A stretch of DNA of 64,000 bases from Neolewinella marina (GCF_002631205.1 NZ_PDLO01000004.1:62001-126000); one strand, 5' to 3'; positions 1-8,869 are shown, numbered from the stretch's first letter. Notes: generated from the sequence alone by a model not told the origin. A program made the numbers and translations.

Positions 1-82
1 CCAGAATCGCCAATACCACCACCCACAAGATCGCCCAGGCCAGGGCCTCAACGGCGATCCGCGGGAATTTTACGCTATGCAT
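1..82 (-). CDS. N-terminal fragment of a probable membrane protein
   Basis: Reading the minus strand from an ATG at 82 gives an uninterrupted frame to the window edge. It starts with a short polar stretch (MHSVKFPR) and then a hydrophobic segment rich in Val, Leu, Ile and Trp that looks like a first membrane helix. Such an N-terminus fits, among others, LytS-type sensor kinases of Bacteroidota, but 27 residues are too few to identify a family. The divergent arrangement with the gene at 254 leaves about 170 bp for promoters. The rest of the gene lies outside the window. Confidence 0.45.
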   Translation of the reverse strand, partial: MHSVKFPRIAVEALAWAILWVVVLAIL

Positions 83-253
83 CTCGCAAAGGTCGGCCCC
101 AGCTTCCGGGCGGGGAAACGGCTTTTCCCCTGTTCGTTGAGGAAAACGGCCCGTTCATTGAAAAGAATTGGGAAGGATGCCCCCGGCCACCACTTTTGTA
201 TCACTAACCGCGGGGAAACCCGCCCTTTCATTCATCATCCAAACCGAATTCCA

Positions 254-652
254 ATGAAAACGACCCGAATTCTGATCCTTTCCTTCCTTTTCGTCCTCTC
301 CGCCGGCGCCCTGTTCGCCCAGCGCGGCCCCGACCGCGAACCCGTCGACCCCACCGAGCGCGCCCAGCGGGAGACCGAGCGCATGGCCACCGTACTCGAC
401 CTGACGCCCGAGCAAACCGAGCGGGTCCGCACGATCAACCTGGCCTTCGCCGAGAAGGTCGGGGCCACCCGCGAGGAACGCAAGCAGGAGCGCGACGCGG
501 TGCGCAAGTCCCTCGAGAGCGCCAACGAGGCCCGCAAGGCCGAGCTGAAGTCGGTGCTGAACGCCGACCAACTCGCCAAACTCGAGAAGCTCGAGGCCCA
601 GCGGGAGGACCGCCGCGGTGAAGGCCGCAAAGGCGGACCGCGCCGGAACTGA
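254..652 (+). CDS. Spy/CpxP-like periplasmic protein
   Basis: A 132-residue exported protein. A Sec signal peptide ends near Ala22 (LFAQ). The mature part is almost entirely charged helix with the Spy/CpxP-like signature LTPEQ, then a long Glu/Arg/Lys-rich helix and a second motif, LNADQLAKLEKLE. Proteins of this kind act as small periplasmic chaperones or metal/stress-sensing factors; the specific role here is inferred from the fold pattern only. The ATG at 254 was chosen over the upstream in-frame ATG at 77 because only it gives a signal peptide at the N-terminus. The C-terminus is Arg/Gly-rich and basic. Confidence 0.75.
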   Translation: MKTTRILILSFLFVLSAGALFAQRGPDREPVDPTERAQRETERMATVLDLTPEQTERVRTINLAFAEKVGATREERKQERDAVRKSLESANEARKAELKSVLNADQLAKLEKLEAQREDRRGEGRKGGPRRN

Positions 653-800
653 TGCCTACCGGAGCGGAGGGGCGTAGCGCCAGCCACCGGGTTCTCCCCG
701 GCTTGTGCTGCGCCCCCCGGCCGGGCACCCGCGCGCTGCCGCCCTAAAGTCCCGTTAATCCAAGAGCGGTAGTCAAACAATTGCCGCCCTGGCGCGTCCT

Positions 801-817
801 ACTTGCTTAAAGCAAGT
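801..817 (+). other. Short palindrome in the leader of the M1 peptidase gene
   Basis: Seven-base inverted repeat (acttgct / agcaagt, 3-nt spacer) that ends 4 nt before the ATG at 822. In RNA it would form a small hairpin directly beside the start codon and could limit ribosome access. No functional evidence beyond position. Confidence 0.35.
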
Positions 818-821
818 CTTG

Positions 822-3491
822 ATGTACCGATCCGCGATTCTGAGCCTGCTGGCTACCCTGCTGCTGGCCGCAAGTTGTAATACCACCCGCCCGGCCGTCG
901 CCACCGTCCCCACCCCGACGGAAAGCAGCGACCCCACCATCACGGAGACCCGCAACCTCGACACCATGACGGTGCGGCCCTCCACCAACGGCGTGATCAC
1001 CGAGGAAGAGATGGAAGGGAGGACCCAGCCGGAAGTCCCCACTACCCTGCCCCCCCGGGCCATCGCCTACAACCGGGTACACGACCTGCTGCACACCAAG
1101 CTGGAGATCAGCTTCGACTGGGAGCAGGAGATGGTGATCGGCAAGGCCACCCTGCGGCTGAAGCCCATCTTCCGCCCGAGTGACGAACTCACCCTGGACG
1201 CCAAGAACTTTACTTTCAATTCGATCACCCTGGCCAACGGCACGCCCCTTGAGTACGCCTACGACGACGACCGCCAGCGGGTGACCATCCAGCTGGACCG
1301 CGCCTATACCCGCGGCCAGGAGTACACCATCGTGCTCGACTACACCGCCACCCCCGCCGCGAGCGGCACCGCCGGGGAAGCCATCACCTCCGACAAGGGC
1401 CTCTTCTTCATCAACCCCCGTGGGGAGGAGGGCGACAAGCCCCGGCAGATCTGGACCCAGGGCGAAACCGAGAACAACAGCCGGTGGTTCCCCACCATCG
1501 ACAAGCCCAACGAGCGGACCACCCAGGAACTCTACGTGACCGTGGACGACCGCTACAAGACCCTCTCGAACGGCACCCTGGTCAGCTCCAAACCCGCCGG
1601 AAACGGGAAGCGCACCGACTACTGGAAGATGGACCTGCCCCACGCCCCCTACCTCTTTGCCCTCGTGGTGGGAGAGTTCGCGGTGGTGGAAGACGAGCCC
1701 TGGAACGGTATTCCCGTGAACTACTACGTGGAGCCCAAATACCGCGACCATGCCGAGGCGATCTTCCCCTACACCCCCGAGATGCTCACCTTCTTCAGTG
1801 AGCTCACCGGCGTCGAATACCCCTGGCCGAAGTACAGCCAGGTGGCCGTGCGGGACTTCGTCAGTGGCGCCATGGAAAATACCACCGCCGTCATCTTCGG
1901 CGAATTCATGAACGGTACCGACCGCGACCTGATCGACGTGGACCTGAACGAGAAGATCGTGGCCCACGAAATGTTCCACCACTGGTTCGGCGACCTGGTC
2001 ACCTGCGAAAGCTGGGCCCAGCTGACCCTGAACGAAGGCTTCGCCAACTACAGCGAATACCTGTGGATGGCCGAAAAACACGGGAAGGACGCCGCCGACT
2101 ACCACCTGCTGGAAGAATGGCAGGGCTACTTCAACTCCGTGCGCAACGGATCGCCCCATGAGCTGATCTGGTACGACTACCCCGACAAGGAGGACATGTT
2201 CGACGCCCACAGCTACAACAAGGGCGGGGCCGTGCTGCATATGCTGCGCCACTACGTGGGCGACGAGGCCTTCTTCAACAGCCTGCAGCACTACCTGGAG
2301 CGGCATAAATTCTCGGCCGTGGAGGTCGACGAGCTGCGGATGGCCTTCGAGGACACCACCGGGGAAGACCTCAGCTGGTTCTTCGACCAGTGGTACCTGA
2401 GTGCCGGCCACCCCCGGCTGCGCATCACCACCGACTACAGCGACGGCAGCGTAGCGGTGACGGTGGAGCAGACCCAGTCGACCGATGACAACGTGCCCGC
2501 CGTATTCAAGCTGCCCGTCGACATCGACGTCTACGTGAACGGCACGGCCCAGCGCCACCGGGTCACCGTGGACCAGCGGGAGCAGACCTTCACCTTTGCC
2601 GCCGCGGGCCGCCCCGACGTGGTCGTCCTCGACCCCCACCACCAGCTGCTGGCCGAGTACGATTACCAGAAATCGGCCCCGGAGCTGGCGGCCCAGTACC
2701 GCTACGCCCCCGCTTTCCTGGACCGCTACGAGGCCGTGGGCCTGATCGGCCGGACGGAAGGTGGCGGTGAATTCGAAGAGGAAGTGCTTACCGCGGCGCT
2801 GCAGGACAGCTTCTACGCCATCCGCGGGGTGGCCGTGCAGAGCCTGGTGGACCCCACCCCCGTCCAGCTCGAACGCGTCCGCGCCATTGCCCGCCAGGAC
2901 GACCGCAGCCAGGTAAGGGCCGCCGCCCTCGACCTGCTCACCCAGCTGGAAGATGAGCAACTGGCCCCGATTGCCCGGGAAGCCATGGAGGCCCGTTCCT
3001 ATACGGTGGTGGCCGCCGGATTGCAGGCGCTCGTGGCCACTGACCCCGAGGCCGCTACGAAGGCCGCCGCGGTGCTGGAGGAGATCGACAACGAGGACAT
3101 CAGCGGAGCCCTGGCCGACCTGTACAGCAGCTCAGGCGACCTGACCAAGCTGCCCTTCTTCGAGAGCCGGCTGGAGAGCGTCGACGGTTACGCGGCCCTC
3201 GGGCTGTACACCGCCTACCAGTCCCTGCTGGCCCAGGGGCAGTCGGCCGAGCAAACCACCGGGGTTTCCCGCCTGAAGGAGATCGCCCTGGACCAGTCGC
3301 AGACCCCCTGGCGCCGCCTGGCCGCCACCAAGGCGATCAGTGACCTGAGGAACAGCCTTGCGGAACGGGTGGAATCCATGGGTGATGCCGGCGACCTGAA
3401 CAAGCTCATCCTGGAAATGGGAACGAGTCTGGAAGCCATCAAGGCCGCCGAGACGAATACCGACCTGCAGAACATCTACCAGCAGTTCTGA
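822..3491 (+). CDS. M1 family zinc aminopeptidase, lipoprotein
   Basis: An 889-residue metalloaminopeptidase expected to remove N-terminal residues from peptides in the periplasm or at the outer membrane. The substrate-binding GAMEN motif is at residues 349-353. The zinc site HEXXH-X18-E is complete: H382, E383, H386 and E405. The N-terminus is a lipoprotein signal with Cys19 (LLAASC). The last ~250 residues are helical and repeat-like (HEAT-type), as in ERAP/TMA108-like relatives. The start was set at the ATG at 822; a TTG directly before it is also in frame but less likely. The next gene begins 45 bp downstream with its own promoter. Confidence 0.93.
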   Translation: MYRSAILSLLATLLLAASCNTTRPAVATVPTPTESSDPTITETRNLDTMTVRPSTNGVITEEEMEGRTQPEVPTTLPPRAIAYNRVHDLLHTKLEISFDWEQEMVIGKATLRLKPIFRPSDELTLDAKNFTFNSITLANGTPLEYAYDDDRQRVTIQLDRAYTRGQEYTIVLDYTATPAASGTAGEAITSDKGLFFINPRGEEGDKPRQIWTQGETENNSRWFPTIDKPNERTTQELYVTVDDRYKTLSNGTLVSSKPAGNGKRTDYWKMDLPHAPYLFALVVGEFAVVEDEPWNGIPVNYYVEPKYRDHAEAIFPYTPEMLTFFSELTGVEYPWPKYSQVAVRDFVSGAMENTTAVIFGEFMNGTDRDLIDVDLNEKIVAHEMFHHWFGDLVTCESWAQLTLNEGFANYSEYLWMAEKHGKDAADYHLLEEWQGYFNSVRNGSPHELIWYDYPDKEDMFDAHSYNKGGAVLHMLRHYVGDEAFFNSLQHYLERHKFSAVEVDELRMAFEDTTGEDLSWFFDQWYLSAGHPRLRITTDYSDGSVAVTVEQTQSTDDNVPAVFKLPVDIDVYVNGTAQRHRVTVDQREQTFTFAAAGRPDVVVLDPHHQLLAEYDYQKSAPELAAQYRYAPAFLDRYEAVGLIGRTEGGGEFEEEVLTAALQDSFYAIRGVAVQSLVDPTPVQLERVRAIARQDDRSQVRAAALDLLTQLEDEQLAPIAREAMEARSYTVVAAGLQALVATDPEAATKAAAVLEEIDNEDISGALADLYSSSGDLTKLPFFESRLESVDGYAALGLYTAYQSLLAQGQSAEQTTGVSRLKEIALDQSQTPWRRLAATKAISDLRNSLAERVESMGDAGDLNKLILEMGTSLEAIKAAETNTDLQNIYQQF

Positions 3492-3519
3492 TCCCGGCAG
3501 GGCGGCGGGCCGCAGTGTT

Positions 3520-3527
3520 TATCTTTG
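3520..3527 (+). promoter_or_regulatory. TAnnTTTG promoter, SLC13-like gene
   Basis: TATCTTTG, a full match to the Bacteroidota -7 element, ends 9 nt before the ATG at 3537. Transcription should start around 3532, leaving a leader of only about five bases. Confidence 0.6.
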
Positions 3528-3536
3528 CGCCTTCCT

Positions 3537-5336
3537 ATGCTGACACCCGCCGTTATTACCCTGCTTGTTGCCCTGGGGGCCGTAGTGCTCTTCGTTACGG
3601 AATGGTTGACGGTCGACCTGGTCGCCATGCTCATCGTGGTGGCCCTGGTGGTCGGTGGGGTGATCACTCCGGATGAGGGACTTGCCGGCTTCAGCAACGA
3701 CGCCACCCTGACCGTTGCCTTCATGTTCGTACTGTCGGCGGCGCTGTTGAAGACCGGGGCGTTGCAGCAGGTGGCGGGTTCCATGTCGGCCCGCTTCCGC
3801 AGCCACCCCAAGCGGGCCCTGCTGCTGCTCATCCTGGTGGTGGCCTTCAGCTCGGCCTTCATCAACAACACGCCGGTGGTGGCGGTCTTCATCCCCGTGG
3901 TCATCCGCATTGCGGCAACGGCCAAGATCAAGCCGTCCAAGCTCCTCATTCCCCTTTCTTTCGCCAGCATCTTTGGGGGACTATGTACCCTCATCGGCAC
4001 CTCCACCAACATCCTCGTGAGCGGGGTGGCCACTACCCACGGGCTGGCGGGCTTCAGCATGTTTACCATTACGCCTATCGGGCTGGTGCTGCTGGCCATC
4101 GGGGCGGTCTTCCTGACCTACTTCGGCACCCGGCTGTTGCCCGATCGCGACGGGGACCACAGCCTGGAAGAGAAGTTCGCTCTCCACGATTACCTGGCCG
4201 AAATCGTCATCCTCGATCACCCCGACCTGGCGGGGAAGCGGATCATGGATTCTCCCCTGGTGCGCGAGCTGGACATGGACATCATCGAGGTGCGGCGGGA
4301 GGACCAGTCTTTCGTGCTGCCCGCCGGCGACTTCCAACTTGCCGTCGGTGACACCCTCAAGGTGCGCTGCGACCGCAAGAAAATCCTCAACTTGAAGGAT
4401 TGGGTGCGGCTGGTCGACAACTCGGGCAGCGTGCGGGTGATGGGCACCGGTCTGGAGCGCGACAACAGCAGCCTGATCGAGATGGTGATCACCCCCGACT
4501 CGGAGTTCATCGGCAAGACCCTGCGGGAGGTCGACTTCCGCCGCAGCTACCGGGCCGTGCCCCTGGCCATCCGCCAGCGGGAGGAAACCCTCCACGAGCA
4601 GCTGTACCGGCTGCCCCTGACCCCCGGCGACGTTATCCTCGCCGAGGTGAAAAGCCACTACATCAAGGAACTGCAGCACATCGAGCAGCAGCAGGACAGT
4701 CCCTTTATCCTCCTGTCTACCGATACCATCACCGACTTCAACCGGGGCCGGTTTTACTTCGTCAGCGCTACCATCCTTGCCGTCATCGTCATCGCGACCA
4801 TCGGCCTGCTTCCCATCAGCATTGCGGCCTTGCTGGGCGTGTGCGCCCTGGTGATCGGCCGGACGGTGACCATGTCGGAAGCCTACGAGTCCATCGACTG
4901 GAAGATCGTCTTCCTGCTGGCCGGCGCCCTCAGCCTGGGCCGGGCCATGAGCAACAGCGGGCTCGACGACGACATCGCCTCCCTGCTGACGGGTACCATC
5001 AGTGAGCTCGGCCCCTTTGCCCTCATTGCAACTTTGTACCTGACCACCAACCTGCTTACGGAGGTGATGAGCAACAACGCTACTGCCGCCCTGCTGGCCC
5101 CGGTGGCGATTGCGGCCGCCGAGCAGGTGGGCATCGACCCCATGCCGCTGTTGGTTACGGTAGCCGTGGCGGCCTCGGCCTGCTTCATGACCCCGGTGGG
5201 CTATCAGACCAACGCCATGGTCTACAGCGCCGGCCGCTACAAGTTCCTGGACTTCACGCGGATCGGTGCCCCCCTAAGTCTGATCTTCTGGCTGGTAACC
5301 ACCGTGGGCGTTCCCCTGCTCTTCGGAATGGTATAA
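3537..5336 (+). CDS. SLC13/DASS-type ion symporter with two RCK_C (TrkA-C) domains
   Basis: A 599-residue inner-membrane transporter. Several hydrophobic helices (about 5-200) are followed by two soluble TrkA-C-like domains (about 210-290 and 305-385), then a second helical half (about 400-598) with a motif of the family, NNATAALLAPVA. This N-half/RCK_C/C-half layout is that of the SLC13 (divalent anion:sodium symporter) group, whose members carry sulfate, dicarboxylates or other anions; the substrate cannot be read from the sequence. The ATG at 3537 is preferred over an in-frame TTG at 3525, which lies inside the promoter element. Confidence 0.88.
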   Translation: MLTPAVITLLVALGAVVLFVTEWLTVDLVAMLIVVALVVGGVITPDEGLAGFSNDATLTVAFMFVLSAALLKTGALQQVAGSMSARFRSHPKRALLLLILVVAFSSAFINNTPVVAVFIPVVIRIAATAKIKPSKLLIPLSFASIFGGLCTLIGTSTNILVSGVATTHGLAGFSMFTITPIGLVLLAIGAVFLTYFGTRLLPDRDGDHSLEEKFALHDYLAEIVILDHPDLAGKRIMDSPLVRELDMDIIEVRREDQSFVLPAGDFQLAVGDTLKVRCDRKKILNLKDWVRLVDNSGSVRVMGTGLERDNSSLIEMVITPDSEFIGKTLREVDFRRSYRAVPLAIRQREETLHEQLYRLPLTPGDVILAEVKSHYIKELQHIEQQQDSPFILLSTDTITDFNRGRFYFVSATILAVIVIATIGLLPISIAALLGVCALVIGRTVTMSEAYESIDWKIVFLLAGALSLGRAMSNSGLDDDIASLLTGTISELGPFALIATLYLTTNLLTEVMSNNATAALLAPVAIAAAEQVGIDPMPLLVTVAVAASACFMTPVGYQTNAMVYSAGRYKFLDFTRIGAPLSLIFWLVTTVGVPLLFGMV

Positions 5337-5424
5337 ACGGCGGCCGTAGTACCCCAAAACAGGAAGGAGCCAAGCGGTCGGGCGGGCGGTTGAACGCCTA
5401 CCGGACCTCTCGGCTCCTGGGGGG

Positions 5425-5498
5425 TCGGGATGACTGGATTCGAACCAGCGGCCTCGTCGTCCCGAACGACGCGCGCTACCGGGCTGCGCTACATCCCG
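5425..5498 (-). tRNA. tRNA-Pro (anticodon CGG)
   Basis: A 74-nt cloverleaf on the minus strand. The acceptor stem CGGGATG pairs perfectly with CATCCCG, with discriminator A. The anticodon arm CGTCG/CGACG holds the loop TTCGGGA, so the anticodon is CGG. The T-arm has GCTGG-TTCGAAT-CCAGT. The 3' CCA is not encoded. It has its own promoter 11 bases upstream. Confidence 0.95.
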
Positions 5499-5509
5499 CA
5501 ATCGGTGGG

Positions 5510-5517
5510 CAAAGATA
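5510..5517 (-). promoter_or_regulatory. TAnnTTTG promoter of tRNA-Pro
   Basis: TATCTTTG on the minus strand, 11 bases before the first base of the tRNA, placing the start site about 5-7 bases before the mature 5' end. Confidence 0.7.
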
Positions 5518-5553
5518 CGCTTTGCGCTTAATTTCTCGGTGGGCCCCGGGCAA

Positions 5554-5589
5554 CAAAAAAGGCCGGCAGCTCGCGGGGAGCTGCCGGCC
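5554..5589 (-). terminator. Intrinsic terminator of the gltA-gcvH-vanZ-tonB operon
   Basis: A perfect 12-bp GC stem (ggccggcagctc / gagctgccggcc) with a 5-base loop, followed on the minus strand by a run of six T. It lies 25 bp after the TonB stop codon. Confidence 0.9.
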
Positions 5590-5614
5590 TTGATTGCCGT
5601 GGAGCAAGGGGGTA

Positions 5615-6550
5615 TTACTCGAGCTGGAACTTCACCGGCAGGTTGAACTGAACGCGTACGTTCCGTCCACCTTGCTTACCGGGGGTCCACTTGATGCCTT
5701 TCTCGTTCATCAGGTTGACGACGCGGAGGGCTTCTTCGCCGGTTTTCGCACCGGGGTTCCGGACTACTTTGGCGTCGGTTACCGAACCGTCTTTCTCGAC
5801 TACAAAGGAGACTACTGCCATACCTTCTACACCGTTCTCCCGGGCAATGGCGGGGTACTTGATGTTGCCGTAGATGAATTCGAGCATCTTCTTGTCGGCA
5901 CACTGCTTCTTCTCAGCGTAGCTGCCCAGGTCGTCACAACCGGGGAAGAGCGGCATTTGCTCTACGACTTTGAAGATTTCCTCCACTTCGGGAGCGGGGG
6001 GCGGTGGCGGGGGCGGCGGGGGGGGAGGCGGAGCCTTGTCCTCCTTCACTTCCGGCGGAGCTTCCTTGATGATGGTTTCTTCGTCGATGGAGGTATCCTC
6101 GAATTCGGGGGGATCTTCCTCGATCAGTTCTTCTTCCGGCACCTCCTCAATGACGGGGGGCGGCGGGGGCGGGGGCGGGGGCGGGGGCTCGGCGGTACGC
6201 GGCGGCTCCATCTCGATCTCCTCGTCGAGCTCCAGGGCTCCTTCGGGGATGACGATCTCCGCTTCGTACTGCGTCCAGGCGAAGGCCAGGAGAGACAGGC
6301 CGACGGCGAGGGCGAGACCGAAGTTGAAGAAGGTAGAGCTCAGACCGAAGACATCGACCCGCTCGTACTTCGCCCGGTTCTCGATGTAGGAGCTGTTCTT
6401 TTCAGCATCCTCGGTGTACTCACCGGCAATACCCTTTTCGGTCCGGGACTTGTACACGTTCCGCATCATGACGATGAGGCCGATGAACAAGAGCAGGATG
6501 ACCGCGAAGGCTATCGCCAGGGAACCACCACTTATTGATAATTGGTCCAT
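5615..6550 (-). CDS. Energy transducer TonB, variant with two N-terminal membrane helices
   Basis: A 311-residue protein that passes proton-motive-force energy to outer-membrane TonB-dependent receptors such as the SusC homologue at 50270. It has a first membrane helix (about 11-29), a 45-residue charged linker, a second helix (about 74-92), then a periplasmic span with two proline tracts (122-132 and 174-185) separated by Glu/Asp-rich sequence. The C-terminal TonB domain (about 222-310) contains YPAIARENGVEG and a VxFxVxxDGSV-type strand. Two membrane helices rather than one is unusual. It is the last gene of an operon and ends just before a strong terminator. Confidence 0.88.
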   Translation of the reverse strand: MDQLSISGGSLAIAFAVILLLFIGLIVMMRNVYKSRTEKGIAGEYTEDAEKNSSYIENRAKYERVDVFGLSSTFFNFGLALAVGLSLLAFAWTQYEAEIVIPEGALELDEEIEMEPPRTAEPPPPPPPPPPPVIEEVPEEELIEEDPPEFEDTSIDEETIIKEAPPEVKEDKAPPPPPPPPPPPPAPEVEEIFKVVEQMPLFPGCDDLGSYAEKKQCADKKMLEFIYGNIKYPAIARENGVEGMAVVSFVVEKDGSVTDAKVVRNPGAKTGEEALRVVNLMNEKGIKWTPGKQGGRNVRVQFNLPVKFQLE

Positions 6551-6573
6551 GGCAAATATTTAAACAGTTATCG

Positions 6574-6954
6574 CTATGACCTCACCGGGGCGAGGTACTT
6601 GAACAGTAGAGGTTGAAGAAGCAGGTATACCGCTCCTCCCAGCAAGGCACCGATCAGGTTGGCCACCATATCGACGGGATCGAAATCGCGACCGGTCCCG
6701 GCAATGCCTTGCAGCACTTCCATCAGGACCCCGAACAGGGCGGCAAGTAAGGCAGCCGTTGCCGCCCGCTTCCACCGGGAAGCCATGCCGTTTGAGAAAG
6801 ACAATAATACTGCAAAAAAGGCGTAAGCGCCAAAATGTGCAATCTTATCCGGCGAAAATAGCTCACCCCAGTTGAAAATTCCCGGTATCCGTTGACCCGG
6901 GGCCAGACTGACGTAAATCAGCAGGAGGGCATACAGGGCGGTGATGAATCGCAT
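6574..6954 (-). CDS. VanZ-like membrane protein
   Basis: A 126-residue protein with about four hydrophobic helices. It matches the VanZ-like family by its short length, the motif DKIAHFGAYAFFA in the second segment and the FDPVDMVANLIGALLG motif near the end. VanZ itself gives low-level teicoplanin resistance, but most chromosomal members have no assigned role. The start at 6954 was chosen because a longer frame upstream is low-complexity, overlaps gcvH and lacks hydrophobic character. It lies 65 bp after gcvH and 23 bp before tonB. Confidence 0.8.
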   Translation of the reverse strand: MRFITALYALLLIYVSLAPGQRIPGIFNWGELFSPDKIAHFGAYAFFAVLLSFSNGMASRWKRAATAALLAALFGVLMEVLQGIAGTGRDFDPVDMVANLIGALLGGAVYLLLQPLLFKYLAPVRS

Positions 6955-7011
6955 CCCTCGTTTCCGCTGCAGAGAAGATGCCGGGTGGCGACCTTTTGGT
7001 GGTTGCTCGGG

Positions 7012-7019
7012 CAAAATTA
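7012..7019 (-). promoter_or_regulatory. Possible internal TAnnTTTG promoter before vanZ-like gene
   Basis: TAATTTTG on the minus strand at the very end of gcvH, about 57 bp before the vanZ-like start. It fits the consensus but is AT-rich enough to occur by chance. Confidence 0.35.
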
Positions 7020-7409
7020 TCAGGAAATAAGTGCTGAGTAGGCCGCGGCGTCCAGCAGGCCTTCCCGGTCTTCGGGGTCGGTCAGCTCCACCTTCACGAT
7101 CCACCCCTTGCCGTAGGGATCCTCGTTTACCATGGTGGGGTTGTCGCCATCGCTCTCGTCGAGTTCGCTGTTGAAGGCGATGATCTTGCCGGCCACGGGC
7201 ATGAACAGGTCGCTGGTCGTCTTCACAGCTTCCACCGTACCGAAGACCTCGTTGCGGCTCAGGGTCTCCCCTACCGTATCCACTTCCACATAGACGAGCT
7301 CATCGAGCTGCTCCTGGGCAAAATCCGTAATTCCTACGGTGGCAATGTTTCCTTCGATCATCACCCACTCGTGCTCCTCGGTGTAGAAGAGATTAGCTGG
7401 AACGTTCAT
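7020..7409 (-). CDS. gcvH: Glycine cleavage system H protein
   Basis: A 129-residue lipoyl carrier that shuttles the aminomethyl group between the P, T and L proteins of glycine cleavage. The lipoylation lysine is K63 within VEAVKTTSDLF, and the C-terminal GKGWIVKVEL motif is typical. The length is normal for the family. It starts 9 bp after the citrate synthase stop codon, so the two are surely co-transcribed. No gcvP, gcvT or lipoyl ligase gene is in the window. Confidence 0.96.
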   Translation of the reverse strand: MNVPANLFYTEEHEWVMIEGNIATVGITDFAQEQLDELVYVEVDTVGETLSRNEVFGTVEAVKTTSDLFMPVAGKIIAFNSELDESDGDNPTMVNEDPYGKGWIVKVELTDPEDREGLLDAAAYSALIS

Positions 7410-7418
7410 ACAGTGGTC

Positions 7419-8729
7419 TTATTTAGAGTTGTTCTTTACCTGGTTCATTACCCATTCGCTGGTCACCGACTTGGGGCGCTCGAGGGGCATGCCCAGGGCG
7501 CGGCTCCAGATGCCGGCGGCCAGTACACCCAGGGCACGGCTCACGCCGAAGAGGACGGTGTAGTAGCTGAATTCGCTGAAGCCGTAGTGCACCAGCAGGG
7601 CGCCGGAGTGGGCATCGACGTTGGGCCAGGGGTTCTTGACCTTGCCGAGGGACTGCAGGATGGGCGGTACCACGTCGAAGATCTTCCACACCGTGGAGAT
7701 CAGGTCGCTGTCGTGGATGTACTGCTCGGCGAAGCGGCGCTGGGCGGTGAAGCGGGGGTCGGGCTCGCGCAGTACGGCGTGGCCGTAGCCGGGGATCACC
7801 TTCCCCTCGTCCAGGGTTTGCTGGACGTAATCGGCGATCTGCTCCTTGGTGGGCGTTTTGGTGCCGAGGTTGTCGATCATTTCGAAGATCCACTTGATCA
7901 CCTCCTGGTTGGCCAGTCCGTGCAGGGGGCCGGCCAGGGCGTTCATGCCCGCCGAGAAGGCCAGGTAGGGGTCGCTGAGGGTGGAGCCCACTAGGTGGAC
8001 GGTGTGGGCCGAGGCGTTGCCACCTTCGTGGTCGGCGTGGATGGTGAGGTAGAGCCGCATCAGGCTGCGGAAGTCCTCATCGTCGCTGCCCAGCATGTGG
8101 GCGTAGTTGGCGCTGTAGTCGAGGCTGGTGTCGGGGGCGATGTGGTCGCCACCCTTGAACGTGCGCCGGTAGATGTAGGCGGCGACGCGCGGGAGCCGGG
8201 CAATCAGGTTCATGCTATCCTCATAGACTGCATCCCAGTACTCCGTCTTGGGCATGCCCTCCGCGTAGCGGCGGGAGAAGATGCTGTCCGACTGCATGGC
8301 CATGACGCCGATGGTCAGCTGCGTCATCGGGTGGGCGTCGGTGGGCAGGCTGTCGAGGGTGGTGAAGACGGCCTCCGGCACGTCGGCACGGCGGTGCCAC
8401 TCGGCGGTGAGGGCGTCCACCTCCTCCGCGGTAGGGATCTCACCCGTCAGCATGAGCCAGAACAGTCCTTCGGGCTTGGGTTCCCCCTGGGGGCCGCTGG
8501 GCAGGGCCTCCTTGATTTCGGGGATGGAGTAGCCGCGGAAGCGGATGCCCTTATTCGGATCGAGCTGGCTGGTTTCCCACAGCATCATTTTGATGCCCCG
8601 CGCGCCGCCGACCACCTGGCTCAGCGTTACTTCGTCGACCTTGAGGGAGCCGTTGGCTTTCGTGGTGGACCGGAGTTCTTGGTAAAGGGAAAGGGCCTTT
8701 TCGGCGAATTTCTGTTTAAGGGCTTCCAT
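7419..8729 (-). CDS. gltA: Citrate synthase, eukaryotic (mitochondrial)-like type
   Basis: A 436-residue enzyme condensing acetyl-CoA and oxaloacetate, the entry step of the TCA cycle. The catalytic triad is visible: H270 in GPLHGLANQEV, H317 in PGYGHAVLREPDPRF and D372 in NVDAHSGALL. Those motifs, the length and the N-terminal extension resemble mitochondrial enzymes rather than the NADH-inhibited type II enzyme of enterobacteria. It is the first gene of the gltA-gcvH-vanZ-tonB unit and has an inverted repeat in its leader. Confidence 0.95.
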   Translation of the reverse strand: MEALKQKFAEKALSLYQELRSTTKANGSLKVDEVTLSQVVGGARGIKMMLWETSQLDPNKGIRFRGYSIPEIKEALPSGPQGEPKPEGLFWLMLTGEIPTAEEVDALTAEWHRRADVPEAVFTTLDSLPTDAHPMTQLTIGVMAMQSDSIFSRRYAEGMPKTEYWDAVYEDSMNLIARLPRVAAYIYRRTFKGGDHIAPDTSLDYSANYAHMLGSDDEDFRSLMRLYLTIHADHEGGNASAHTVHLVGSTLSDPYLAFSAGMNALAGPLHGLANQEVIKWIFEMIDNLGTKTPTKEQIADYVQQTLDEGKVIPGYGHAVLREPDPRFTAQRRFAEQYIHDSDLISTVWKIFDVVPPILQSLGKVKNPWPNVDAHSGALLVHYGFSEFSYYTVLFGVSRALGVLAAGIWSRALGMPLERPKSVTSEWVMNQVKNNSK

Positions 8730-8783
8730 TGACTGGGTGGGGAATTTGAAGGGATTGGTCTATTCGGTAGCTAGCTAACGTTG

Positions 8784-8815
8784 ACGATAGCGGAGGGTTT
8801 GCAGTACGCTATCGT
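8784..8815 (-). promoter_or_regulatory. Inverted repeat upstream of citrate synthase
   Basis: A perfect 9-bp inverted repeat (acgatagcg / cgctatcgt) with a 14-base spacer, 55-86 bp upstream of the citrate synthase ATG. It could be a leader hairpin or a dimeric-regulator operator. It has no T-run, so it is not a terminator. Confidence 0.45.
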
Positions 8816-8869
8816 TGGCCCGCCAAGAAACAAAATTTCGCTGGCAACGACGCTAAGGACAGCGGCAAA

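Noticed and set aside
807-2960. Long open frame antisense to the M1 peptidase gene
   Set aside because: Low-complexity Val/Gly/His/Gln-rich translation typical of the reverse frame of GC-rich coding DNA; the forward frame has complete catalytic motifs.
5970-6389. Plus-strand frame with long glycine runs
   Set aside because: It is the antisense of the proline tracts of TonB, so the poly-Gly runs are a mirror effect.
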